From an uncultured Lactobacillus sp. (GTDB taxonomy: Bacteria; Bacillota; Bacilli; Lactobacillales; Lactobacillaceae): 64,000 bases of DNA. The notes under the pieces are model-generated. The model saw only the letters and a list, made by a program, of their open reading frames with translations, was not told the origin of the DNA and made no database searches. Shown here in pieces: positions 35,435-44,530 of the stretch; positions within the stretch are counted from its first letter, which is position 1, and every line of letters begins with the position of its first letter. Location of the stretch: the NCBI GenBank assembly GCA_948500755.1, contig CAOOYH010000001.1, positions 57,253 to 121,252 on the forward strand, given 5' to 3'. Made by a program: the position numbers and the translations under genes.

Positions 35435-38251
35435 TTACTTTGCAAAATAGTGAAAATATATATCCATTAATTCGCTATCTAATTTTCTTTCACCATAAGC
35501 CTCAATAAAACAATTTCTTATAGATTTATTTATGTCTTTATTTTCAGATAACTTTCTTATTAAAGGCGCATTATAATGTTTTAACCAATTAATTGAAAAA
35601 TCCTTATAATTATATTCTTTCGGATTAATTACCCATTTTTCATCTTTTGTGCCATCTTCTTCGAAGATTTTTTCAATTTTCATTCTATAAAGTTCCTTTT
35701 GATTTAAGCATAGGTTTAATAAGACTATCCTCATAGCTTTTTTATCCAAATTAGGATTGTTAGAATATTCAGCTAAAATTTCATCCTCAACGTTCTGTAG
35801 AGGAGGAATTATGTTATAGATTACTAAATCCTGATATAACTGCCAATCTAATATAGATTTTTTAAATTCGTAAGTTTCAAATAATTCCTTTATCTTCTTT
35901 TGAGTTGGTAGATCACATACATCATAAATCCTTACTATACTTTTTAGTAAGTTATTTCTATTCAACTCCTTCAACAAAGAAAAATTTTTATATTTCATTT
36001 TTGAATGATATAAAATATTGCGTAAGGATATCACTATGTTAGTAAGATCTTCTTTTTTCTCTTCAATACTTTTTTCAAAAATCAAATCTAAGAGTTTAAT
36101 TGAAAATTCTGCTACCTTCTTCGAATATAGTTTCTGATCTATTATATTTTTTATAAACATTGTAATGCTGTTCATATTTGTCACAAAGTTATACAAACTA
36201 TACCTATCAATGAAACTATTTAATATCGTCTCTACCACTTTTGGAGAGAGTTGGATATAACCACAAATGATTATTAAATGCCAATACATATCATCTAAAT
36301 TAGTGTTTTTGGATAACGATGAAAGATTCTGAGTAATAGTATTCAAATAATCTTGTGCTTTGTCATCTAATTTTATAGGCGCATATAAATATCTACGTAT
36401 TTCGTCATTTTCCCACTCTCCAGGATTCATATATTGCAGCATGATATGCAAATCAAACTTTGTAATACATGGTGCATGTCTATTAGTCACAGAAAAAAGA
36501 TTAATGAATTTCTCTTCTTTATCAGGTTGAAGAGTAGAAAGTAAAATATGATGAATGTACATTCTGTATATGAAAAAGTCCTGAGTTCTTGGAATTATAT
36601 AATTTCTTTGTTCAAATTTCCAAAAATCTTCCATTGTTTCTCTTAATTGTTGATAAGCTGGGGGACTTTCAAGGCCTATAGAATAAGTATTAGCTTCAGC
36701 TTTAGTAGACTGACTTTTTTCATAAACATCCTGAAATAATTCATATAAATATCTCGAATGTAAAATATCTCTTAAAAAGTTATTTTCATTTAAATGTGGT
36801 ATCGCATCCACTGTTTTCTCTAAATTAATAGCAGCAATTTCTCGTTTGACCTTACAGCGAATATTACTACTTACAGAATAATCCTTTAAAATTATTTTTC
36901 CTATTCTTTCTCTATTAAGTTGAGAAATAAAATAATATTCATACATATGATAATGATATAAATGCTGTGACGCTCTTTTTAAGTAATTATAGGCATCAAC
37001 GTAATCCGTCAAATAATATGAAATAATTGCTTGAATTAAATATCCTAATGGATTATTTTCGCTTAAATATATGTCATTTTCTTTTTTTAGTTCTATTAAT
37101 TTTTGGTAATCAAATTGTTCTAATGCACTTTGCCAATTCTCTATTTTTTTATGCGGAATGAAGATAGTATTCTGCTTCCTAGATATTCCTTTTATACTAC
37201 TTCGCTTAAGTATCTCTAGAATCGATACAGCAGCATTTTTCTCCACCTCATCTGACCATGAAAAAAGCTTATTTAATGCCTTTTTTGATTTTTCGTCCTT
37301 TCCTACTAAACAATTATTCTTGAGATCGACATTTTCTTTTTCAAATACCTGAGTAATATACTTCTCATAAACATAATTCAAGTTTTTATAATCTTTTAGA
37401 GTATCGTTAATTCTCCCTAATACATTTAAATTTTCAGATTCTAATAACCAATTTAGAGTACCTGCTAGTCTAGATTCTATTGAATCAGAACCATCTTTAT
37501 TAAGAGCCTTTGAAAAAATTACATTAATTCCCCAATTTCGATAATAAGATTCCAATCCACTATCATATTCATTAACAGGATCAATTAAATATGCTCGTCG
37601 AACATTATTTCCTAATATGTCTTTAACCCATGAAAATATTTGTCGAAGATCTGGATCACTAAAAGAGTAGCCAATAAATAAGACTACCTTACTGCCTATA
37701 ATTGACTTGATATAATTCTCAATTAGTTTGAAATTTGAAGAATAATGTGAATAATCGTCTTCTTTTAATACAAAATTATCATGTTCAAAGTCACCATGCA
37801 TCTTTATCAATTCTTTTCCAGCCGATCTATATGGCAGGTCACTATCACAACTAATAACTTGCACGATCTCACCATTTTCTTCTGCCGCTTGCTCAAGCAA
37901 ATTATCATAGTTAGTTGTAATTATACTCGTAGAATTGAATCTCATTATCAATTTATGTAGTTCATTAGTACTTAATCTTTCTCCGTATTTAAATACTTTA
38001 CGCATCAGAGAGTTATAGTCATTTTTTCCTCTTAAATTGTAATAATATTGTGGGATTGCCAAATAATCTAAATTGCCATTTATTTTTAAATGCTTCTGAA
38101 TTTCTCCTATGGCTTTTCCCCATGATGGCATCCCTGAATTAATAGAAACTCCTGCCCCAACAAATAGCACTAATTGGTCATCACGCTGAGCTTGTCTTAT
38201 TATTCTTCTAGATTCAGAATACTCTTGTTGCGTGTTAAGGTTATTTGCCAT
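35435..38251 (-). CDS. SIR2-domain protein, probable anti-phage NADase (defence-associated sirtuin type)
   Basis: 938 residues. The N-terminal ~280 residues are a SIR2-like domain: GAGVS at 32-36 (NAD loop), TTNYDN around 112-117, KMHGD with His152, and FIGYSFSDPDL near 190. These are the residues needed for NAD+ hydrolysis. The remaining ~650 residues are helical with no motif I recognise, probably the phage-sensing part. Large SIR2 proteins of this layout (DSR-type) deplete NAD+ on infection. GGAGG precedes the ATG. It is a single-gene unit next to an Abi-type reverse transcriptase, which supports a defence role. Confidence 0.78.
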   Translation of the reverse strand: MANNLNTQQEYSESRRIIRQAQRDDQLVLFVGAGVSINSGMPSWGKAIGEIQKHLKINGNLDYLAIPQYYYNLRGKNDYNSLMRKVFKYGERLSTNELHKLIMRFNSTSIITTNYDNLLEQAAEENGEIVQVISCDSDLPYRSAGKELIKMHGDFEHDNFVLKEDDYSHYSSNFKLIENYIKSIIGSKVVLFIGYSFSDPDLRQIFSWVKDILGNNVRRAYLIDPVNEYDSGLESYYRNWGINVIFSKALNKDGSDSIESRLAGTLNWLLESENLNVLGRINDTLKDYKNLNYVYEKYITQVFEKENVDLKNNCLVGKDEKSKKALNKLFSWSDEVEKNAAVSILEILKRSSIKGISRKQNTIFIPHKKIENWQSALEQFDYQKLIELKKENDIYLSENNPLGYLIQAIISYYLTDYVDAYNYLKRASQHLYHYHMYEYYFISQLNRERIGKIILKDYSVSSNIRCKVKREIAAINLEKTVDAIPHLNENNFLRDILHSRYLYELFQDVYEKSQSTKAEANTYSIGLESPPAYQQLRETMEDFWKFEQRNYIIPRTQDFFIYRMYIHHILLSTLQPDKEEKFINLFSVTNRHAPCITKFDLHIMLQYMNPGEWENDEIRRYLYAPIKLDDKAQDYLNTITQNLSSLSKNTNLDDMYWHLIIICGYIQLSPKVVETILNSFIDRYSLYNFVTNMNSITMFIKNIIDQKLYSKKVAEFSIKLLDLIFEKSIEEKKEDLTNIVISLRNILYHSKMKYKNFSLLKELNRNNLLKSIVRIYDVCDLPTQKKIKELFETYEFKKSILDWQLYQDLVIYNIIPPLQNVEDEILAEYSNNPNLDKKAMRIVLLNLCLNQKELYRMKIEKIFEEDGTKDEKWVINPKEYNYKDFSINWLKHYNAPLIRKLSENKDINKSIRNCFIEAYGERKLDSELMDIYFHYFAK

Positions 38252-38531
38252 AATTCCTCCAATTATTTATACCCATAATTTCTTCGAATAATTTCAACCT
38301 TATCAATTATCTTAACCAAGTTTATACTATATAATCAAAACCTTATTTTCTAATATGGAAGAAAGTGAAGATTATAGAAAGATTATTTTTTTCTAAGGTT
38401 AAAAGGATATTATTTATATTTTTTCTTATAGATAGTCTTAAGAATATCTGCTTTAAATTAATGTAATTTCTAGTCCCCATCATTTATTTAGCTAAAAACT
38501 AAATAAATATACATTTAAAATATATTTTTGA

Positions 38532-38640
38532 TATAATATTGTTAACAAAGATAACTTGTGAAGGATTAAGCTGAGTTCCCGAATGGGAGTAAGGTATCAA
38601 CCGAGAATTCTCATGCTCCTGGGGTTATCTTTATTTTTTT
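38532..38640 (+). ncRNA. Candidate structured small RNA of about 90 nt
   Basis: A TATAAT (38532-38537) is followed by a compact RNA. The closing stem AAAGATAAC/GTTATCTTT (38547-38555/38624-38632) leads into ATTTTTTT. Inside are TTCCC-GAAT-GGGAG and GAG-AATT-CTC hairpins. No gene is readable here. It is convergent with the reverse transcriptase gene and divergent from the SIR2 gene. It could be an RNA partner of the RT, an Abi-associated RNA or an independent sRNA; I cannot assign a family. Confidence 0.5.
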
Positions 38641-38692
38641 GCTCTATTTTTATTTGTTTATGATTTCATCAATATAAGTATTTATAACTTCT

Positions 38693-40618
38693 TTATAGAT
38701 TTTGCTTTAATTCAGTTAATGTTTCTTGTAATATCTTATTTAAATCATTAATCATCTTATTAATTATCTCTGTCCAATCAGACCAATCTACCATCTCCAT
38801 GCTTGAATGAACAAGTGGATTCTTATTTCTTAATTTTCCTGCCTTTTCCAGAGTCTTTCCTACATTTTTACCTATTATTGTTTTATAAAACTTTTCAAGT
38901 TGCTTAGTCTTAAAATATTTATTCACATTTAACTTTTTATTATTTTTATATGCGGCAATCAATGCTGTCATTCGATCAAAATAAGTCTTAAAATATGCAT
39001 AAGCTTCCATGTATTGCTTCTTACTTATTTCAACATAATAATTAAAATATAAATAATATGTTTTCCAATCCCCATTTATTATTTTGAAGTGTGTGTAATC
39101 ATTATGTTTTTTAAAATCTATAAGAAAATTTTGACAACAGAATTTTTTAATATATAAATACAAATTATGTTCATTTCTATTTATAATTTTTTCTTTTAAA
39201 TCATAGTGACTAAAACCTGTATTCAGCAAATATTGAAGAGCGATAACAATATCATATCTATTAATTACTTGGTTCTTATTTCGAATGAAAAGTTGATTTA
39301 ATAACGATTTCACCGCAATATTTTTGTTTTTTCCAGGACTAGTATTTAAAACCATAGTAGTTAAAATTTGTGGAGACATATAGAACGTCGAAATTCCTTG
39401 TCTTACTAACAATGAAGACATATTCTCAATTACGAAATCATCTTGGAGATATTCACTATGATCATAAATTATTCTTTTGAAGATCTCATCTCCACTAATT
39501 CCTACAATATCATCACTTTTAAAACTATTATTAATAACTTTCTGAAAACTTTCTTTGGTTAAAGTACTATCGAACTTTTTTTCAAAAAGTGATGTGATAA
39601 ATTTGTTCACATTTTCAGTCCAATTCTTATTATCTAAATACATTTCAACCGCATTTCCCTGCTCATTAACAACATCATTGTAAATAGACCATTTTAATTT
39701 TTCGTCTATATCTGAACCAGTATACAAGCCGGTCTTTTTTGTATTTAAAGTAAGTCCATAACTGTTTAATATCGATGAATATTCAGCTCTAATGTCATTA
39801 TATTCTTGATTTAAATTTGATTCTGTTTTTGGCTTTAACCATATATATAAATCATCAACATACCGTATTAATTTATAAGCTTCAATATTTGGTAATTTTT
39901 TAATAAAGTTTCCTAACTTCACATCTATAATATCCAAATAAACAATAGTAGCAAGGAATGATGAAGCCGTGGAATTTTGAACTAAAGGAAACTTACCATC
40001 CCCACAATAGTTTAAAATATCAATGATTGTTTTCTGCTGAATGGGCGTAAATTTAGCCTGCACGTTATTATTTATTAAATTGAGTAACTTATCAAATTTT
40101 ATATTAGAAAAGTAATCACTTAAATCAGTCTTAATAAAATATGGATATTCTTCTGCATAATAATTATTCCATTTTGAGAATTCTTGATATTGACTTTTAT
40201 ACAAACTTTTATGATCTAAAAAATTTCCAGCATAAAAGGCTACAATATTTTCATCAGTTTCTCGTTTTTGACGATATCTTTTACAGATTTCAACACCTAT
40301 AGCCTGCAATATTAAGAACATAAGGGGAGATAATAACTGTGCATCTCGAAAACCCCCATTGTTTTTAAGGATAAAATTATTACTTCGCTTCAAAACGCTA
40401 TCATTGTGAAAAATTGCTCCGCTTTTAATGAAATTATCATAAAAGCCTTTACTTGAAATAATTGTCTTATCTACGGATGTGATTCTTGTAAATGGATATA
40501 ATTGTAAATACATTGCAAAACTTCGTCTCAAAGAAATATCTGTTACTGTTGAAAGATACATATCACAAGTTTCTTTCCATGATTCATAGCTTATCCCCGT
40601 AAAATTTTCTACTACCAT
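38693..40618 (-). CDS. Abi-type reverse transcriptase (AbiA/AbiK-like defence RT)
   Basis: 641 residues. RT motif A is FIKTDLSDYFSNI (165-170 core), a motif-B-like segment is FPLVQNSTASSFLATIVYLDI, motif C is RYVDDLYIW (YVDD at 253-256), and LTLNTKKTG follows. The long helical C-terminal region (~350-641) is typical of abortive-infection RTs rather than group II intron or retron RTs. No maturase or endonuclease domain is seen. Length and layout suit AbiA best, but the subgroup is not certain. AAGGAAG precedes the ATG. It lies beside a SIR2 defence gene and a candidate small RNA. Confidence 0.8.
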   Translation of the reverse strand: MVVENFTGISYESWKETCDMYLSTVTDISLRRSFAMYLQLYPFTRITSVDKTIISSKGFYDNFIKSGAIFHNDSVLKRSNNFILKNNGGFRDAQLLSPLMFLILQAIGVEICKRYRQKRETDENIVAFYAGNFLDHKSLYKSQYQEFSKWNNYYAEEYPYFIKTDLSDYFSNIKFDKLLNLINNNVQAKFTPIQQKTIIDILNYCGDGKFPLVQNSTASSFLATIVYLDIIDVKLGNFIKKLPNIEAYKLIRYVDDLYIWLKPKTESNLNQEYNDIRAEYSSILNSYGLTLNTKKTGLYTGSDIDEKLKWSIYNDVVNEQGNAVEMYLDNKNWTENVNKFITSLFEKKFDSTLTKESFQKVINNSFKSDDIVGISGDEIFKRIIYDHSEYLQDDFVIENMSSLLVRQGISTFYMSPQILTTMVLNTSPGKNKNIAVKSLLNQLFIRNKNQVINRYDIVIALQYLLNTGFSHYDLKEKIINRNEHNLYLYIKKFCCQNFLIDFKKHNDYTHFKIINGDWKTYYLYFNYYVEISKKQYMEAYAYFKTYFDRMTALIAAYKNNKKLNVNKYFKTKQLEKFYKTIIGKNVGKTLEKAGKLRNKNPLVHSSMEMVDWSDWTEIINKMINDLNKILQETLTELKQNL

Positions 40619-40755
40619 ACGTTATTCGCTTCCTTATCCTCGTTCTTCATCAAACATATGTTCTGTTTAATGGTATCATAAGATTAAATTATTGTCATCT
40701 TTATAAACCATGAAACTTTCCATTTCTATGTCTGAAAAATAAATTTCTCTTCCCA

Positions 40756-40790
40756 CCAAAAAAGACCAAGCAAAAATTGCTTGATCTTTC
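40756..40790 (-). terminator. Terminator of the rfb operon
   Basis: On the minus strand AAAGATCAAGCAA pairs with TTGCTTGGTCTTT, followed by TTTGG. Confidence 0.88.
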
Positions 40791-40815
40791 ATTCGGTATT
40801 ATTTAGTTAAAAACT

Positions 40816-41802
40816 TTACTTTCCCAACTCATCAAAGAAACCATCAGCTTTTAAAATGTCTAAATAGCGGCTAATGGCGTCTGGCCAAGTTGGAAGTGGC
40901 TTAAAGCCGTTTTCTTCTAACTTACTCTTGTCTAAGCGAGAGTTAAATGGACGAACAGCCTTTGATAACCCATATTCTTCAGTAGTTACAGGAGTAACCT
41001 TAGTCTTGTAGCCTGCTTGGCGGTAGATTTCTTTAGTGAAATCATACCAAGAAATATAGCCGGTCTTAGTACCATTTTCATCATGGTCGCCTTCACTTGC
41101 TGGTAATTCAGCATTAGTTGCATGGTAGTAGCCGTACCTATCAGTTTCAATCATGTCTACCAATAAACGAGCTAAATCAAAAGTATAAGTTGGTGTACCT
41201 ACTTGGTCGCTAACAACTTTAACTTCATCATGGTTTGAACCAACTTTAAGCATTGTCTTAATGAAGTTAGAACCATTTACACCAAATACCCAAGCAATAC
41301 GAACGATGAAGTACTTGTCCAATGTATTAGCAACAGCTTCTTCTCCGCCAAGCTTAGTTTCACCGTAAACATTTAATGGCTTGTAACCCTTAAAGTCAGG
41401 TTCCCAAGGAGTAGTTCCTTGACCATCAAAGACGTAGTCAGTTGATAAGTAAACCATTGGAGCATCTAGCTTTTTAGCAACATTAGCAATGTTTTGAGTT
41501 CCATCAACGTTAACTTTACGAACAGCAGCTACCTTGTCATCATCTTCAGCCATGTCAACTGCAGTCCAAGCAGCACAATGAACAATAACATCTGGATTTA
41601 CTTCAGAAATAACCTTGTCTACTGCGTCTACATCGGTAATATCTAAAGAAACGTATGGAGCCTTAGTCACTGCAGTGCCATCAGCGACACCAGCATATTC
41701 AGGTGCTAGGTCTGATCCCACACCTTCATAGCCACGTTTAGCAAGTTCATTCATTACGTCATGGCCAAGTTGACCATTAACGCCAGTTACAAAAACTTTC
41801 AT
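40816..41802 (-). CDS. rfbD: dTDP-4-dehydrorhamnose reductase
   Basis: A 328-residue SDR enzyme. The Rossmann motif GVNGQLGHDV is at the N-terminus and the catalytic YGETK is near residue 140 (STDYVFDG upstream). It catalyses the last step of dTDP-L-rhamnose synthesis. It is the final gene of rfbBACD, 16 bases after rfbC. Codon use is highly biased (CCA, GTT, AAG), unlike the AT-random defence genes before it, which suggests high expression. Confidence 0.96.
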   Translation of the reverse strand: MKVFVTGVNGQLGHDVMNELAKRGYEGVGSDLAPEYAGVADGTAVTKAPYVSLDITDVDAVDKVISEVNPDVIVHCAAWTAVDMAEDDDKVAAVRKVNVDGTQNIANVAKKLDAPMVYLSTDYVFDGQGTTPWEPDFKGYKPLNVYGETKLGGEEAVANTLDKYFIVRIAWVFGVNGSNFIKTMLKVGSNHDEVKVVSDQVGTPTYTFDLARLLVDMIETDRYGYYHATNAELPASEGDHDENGTKTGYISWYDFTKEIYRQAGYKTKVTPVTTEEYGLSKAVRPFNSRLDKSKLEENGFKPLPTWPDAISRYLDILKADGFFDELGK

Positions 41803-41818
41803 TAATTTACCTCACTAA

Positions 41819-42427
41819 TTAAAACTTAAAAGTATCCTTTAAGCCTTTCCATTCTTGATCACGGTCAGATAAAGTAAGCTTAGTACCGTCATCAAGAGTG
41901 TAGCCACTAGCATCTGGACTACCTGGGTAATCACCCTTAAGATGTGGCCATTCGATACCAATTTCAGGATCGTTCCAAGCCATACCACCTTCATCGTTTG
42001 GGTGCCAGAAATCGTTAACCTTGTAGCAGAATTCTGCTTCATCACTTAAAACAAGGAACCCATGAGCAAAACCTTGTGGAATTAAGAATTGCTTCTTGTT
42101 TTCAGCAGTCAATTCAACACCGTACCACTTACCGTAAGTCTTTGAGTCGCTACGAAGGTCAACAGCAACGTCAAATACGCTACCACGAACAGCACGAACC
42201 AACTTAATTTGTGGGTATTTCTTTTGGAAGTGCAAACCACGGAGCACACCCTTAGTTGAGCTTGATTGGTTATCTTGAACGAAGTTAATGCTAAAACCTG
42301 CATCCATCATATCTCTTTGGTTAAAAGTTTCCATGAAGTAACCACGATCATCACCGTGAACAGTTGGGGTGATAACTGCTAAACCTTCAATTCCACCAAC
42401 ATTTTTTTCAACTTTAATTTGTCCCAT
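41819..42427 (-). CDS. rfbC: dTDP-4-dehydrorhamnose 3,5-epimerase
   Basis: A 202-residue cupin. Conserved segments are RGYFMETFNQRD, NQSSSTKGVLRGLHFQ (catalytic His), KLVRAVRGSVFDVAVDLR and FAHGFLVLSDEAEFCYKVNDFW. It is the third enzyme of the dTDP-rhamnose pathway. Confidence 0.97.
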   Translation of the reverse strand: MGQIKVEKNVGGIEGLAVITPTVHGDDRGYFMETFNQRDMMDAGFSINFVQDNQSSSTKGVLRGLHFQKKYPQIKLVRAVRGSVFDVAVDLRSDSKTYGKWYGVELTAENKKQFLIPQGFAHGFLVLSDEAEFCYKVNDFWHPNDEGGMAWNDPEIGIEWPHLKGDYPGSPDASGYTLDDGTKLTLSDRDQEWKGLKDTFKF

Positions 42428-42457
42428 TTTAAAAAGCTTCTTTCTTAATTAAAAATT

Positions 42458-43342
42458 TTAGTAACGAACTTTACCTTCAGCAACTGATTTTAAGTGCTTA
42501 CCATATGGGCTCTTGCCATAGTGCTTAGCTGCTTCAAGTAATTGATCCTTGTCAATCCAGCCGTGAACATATGCAATTTCTTCTGGAGCTGAAACAGAAA
42601 CGCCTTGACGTTCTTCAATCATCTTAACGTAGTTAGAAGCGTCAACTAAACTTTGCATTGTACCAGTATCAAGCCATGCATAACCACGACCCAAAAGTTG
42701 TACACCTAAGTTATCGTCTTGTAAGTACATATCGTTTAGACTAGTAATTTCTACTTCGCCACGTGCACTTGGCTTAACTTGAGCAGCCTTTTCACTTACA
42801 CCAGCTGGGTAGAAGTAAAGACCAGTAACAGCATAGTTACTCTTAGGTTGTTCTGGTTTTTCTTCGATAGATACGGCCTTACCATTTTCATCAAAGTCAA
42901 CAACACCAAAACGTTCTGGATCATTTACGTAGTAACCAAAGACAGTTGCCTTACCCTTTTGAGCATCTTCTGCAGCATTCTTAAGTAAGTCAGTAAAACC
43001 ATTACCGTAGAAAATGTTATCACCTAAAACCATGGCACATGCTTCACCATTAATGAAATCTTCACCTAATGTAAATGCTTGAGCCAAACCATCTGGACTT
43101 GGTTGAACCTTGTAAGAAAGGTTAACACCAAATTGTGAACCATCACCTAATAGTTCCTTAAAACGTGGAGTGTCAGCTGGAGTAGAAATAACTAAAATAT
43201 CTTTAATACCAGCTAACATTAAAGTAGATAATGGGTAATAAATCATTGGTTTGTCGTAAACTGGCAATAATTGCTTACTAGTTACTAAAGTCAATGGATA
43301 TAAACGAGTACCTGAACCGCCTGCTAAAATAATTCCCTTCAT
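42458..43342 (-). CDS. rfbA: Glucose-1-phosphate thymidylyltransferase
   Basis: 294 residues. The nucleotidyltransferase signature GGSGTRLYPLT is at the N-terminus, with LGDNIFYGNG and the metal/sugar-binding EKPEQPKSNYAVTGLYFY in the middle. It makes dTDP-glucose, the first step to dTDP-rhamnose. It lies 6 bases downstream of rfbB. Confidence 0.97.
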   Translation of the reverse strand: MKGIILAGGSGTRLYPLTLVTSKQLLPVYDKPMIYYPLSTLMLAGIKDILVISTPADTPRFKELLGDGSQFGVNLSYKVQPSPDGLAQAFTLGEDFINGEACAMVLGDNIFYGNGFTDLLKNAAEDAQKGKATVFGYYVNDPERFGVVDFDENGKAVSIEEKPEQPKSNYAVTGLYFYPAGVSEKAAQVKPSARGEVEITSLNDMYLQDDNLGVQLLGRGYAWLDTGTMQSLVDASNYVKMIEERQGVSVSAPEEIAYVHGWIDKDQLLEAAKHYGKSPYGKHLKSVAEGKVRY

Positions 43343-43348
43343 GCTGAA

Positions 43349-44386
43349 TTAGTCCTTATCTAAAACTTGCTTCTTGCCGTACATTTCGTCGTAATAGTTT
43401 TGGTAATCACCAGAAATGATGTTTTCCCACCAGTCTTTGTTGTCAAGGTACCATTGAATGGTCTTCTTGATACCATCTTTGAACATAGTTTCTGGAAGCC
43501 AGCCTAATTCGTTATGAATCTTTTCTGGGTCGATAGCGTAACGACGGTCATGACCCTTACGGTCAGTAACGTGTTCAATTAATGAGTATGGCTTGTCTAA
43601 GTAATCACAGATAAGTTTAACAATATCAATGTTAGCCATTTCGTTGTGACCACCAATGTTGTAAACTTCACCAGGCTTACCATTTTCTAAGATAAGGTCA
43701 ATTGCCTTGCAGTGATCTTCAACATAGAGCCAGTCACGAACGTTCTTACCATCACCGTAAACTGGTAATTTTTCATTGTTTAATGCTCTTTGAATCATCA
43801 ATGGAATCAATTTTTCTGGGAATTGATATGGACCATAATTGTTAGAACAACGTGAGATGGTTACTGGCAAGTTGAAAGTTCTGCCGTATGCACCAACTAA
43901 CAAGTCTGCACTAGCCTTACTTGATGAGTAAGGACTTGAAGTATGAAGTGGAGTATCTTCGTGGAAGAAAAGATCTGGACGATCTAATGGTAAATCACCG
44001 TAAACTTCGTCAGTTGAAACTTGGTGGAAACGCTTGATACCGTATTTACGGCAAGCATCCATTAAGACAGAAGTACCAATAATGTTAGTTTCTAAGAAAA
44101 TTTCTGGATTTTCAATAGAACGATCAACGTGACTTTCAGCAGCAAAGTTAACTACTACATCAGGCTTTTCTTCTTCGAATAACTTGTAAACACCTTCGCG
44201 GTCACGAATATCTAACTTAACGAACTTGAAGTTAGGGTTATCCATAACATCCTTTAAGGTAGATAAGTTACCTGCATAAGTTAAACTATCTAAACAGATA
44301 ATTTCGTAATCAGGATGCTTCTTTAACATGTAAAAAACAAAGTTTGAACCGATAAAACCGGCACCACCAGTAACAATAACTTTCAT
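43349..44386 (-). CDS. rfbB: dTDP-glucose 4,6-dehydratase
   Basis: About 345 residues. The NAD motif GGAGFIGSNF is at the N-terminus, STDEVYGD in the middle, and the catalytic YSSSKASAD is around residue 155. The longest reading begins at 44413, but ATG 44386 has TTGGAGG eight bases upstream and starts directly at the Rossmann strand (MKVIVTGG). It is the first gene of rfbBACD, behind a promoter with MerR-type spacing. Confidence 0.97.
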   Translation of the reverse strand: MKVIVTGGAGFIGSNFVFYMLKKHPDYEIICLDSLTYAGNLSTLKDVMDNPNFKFVKLDIRDREGVYKLFEEEKPDVVVNFAAESHVDRSIENPEIFLETNIIGTSVLMDACRKYGIKRFHQVSTDEVYGDLPLDRPDLFFHEDTPLHTSSPYSSSKASADLLVGAYGRTFNLPVTISRCSNNYGPYQFPEKLIPLMIQRALNNEKLPVYGDGKNVRDWLYVEDHCKAIDLILENGKPGEVYNIGGHNEMANIDIVKLICDYLDKPYSLIEHVTDRKGHDRRYAIDPEKIHNELGWLPETMFKDGIKKTIQWYLDNKDWWENIISGDYQNYYDEMYGKKQVLDKD

Positions 44387-44417
44387 ATTTATCCTCCAAA
44401 TTTTTGAGTTCATATGA

Positions 44418-44448
44418 AGTATATAACATTACGTTACGTCACCCTCAA
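44418..44448 (-). promoter_or_regulatory. MerR-type promoter in front of rfbB
   Basis: On the minus strand, TTGAGG (44448-44443), a 19-base gap, then TATACT (44423-44418). The long spacer holds the near-palindrome GACGTAACGTAA. A 19-bp spacer with a central dyad is the hallmark of promoters activated by MerR-family regulators. The MerR-methyltransferase gene is directly upstream. Confidence 0.6.
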
Positions 44449-44486
44449 GAGGATAAAATAAAAAAATGCTGTTTTTTAATTCTAAA

Positions 44487-44525
44487 CCAAAAAGACCAAA
44501 CACTTTGCTTTTTAGTGCTTGATCT
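44487..44525 (-). terminator. Terminator after the MerR-methyltransferase gene
   Basis: On the minus strand AAGATCAAGCACT pairs with AGTGTTTGGTCTT, followed by TTTGG. Confidence 0.8.
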
Positions 44526-44530
44526 TAAGT

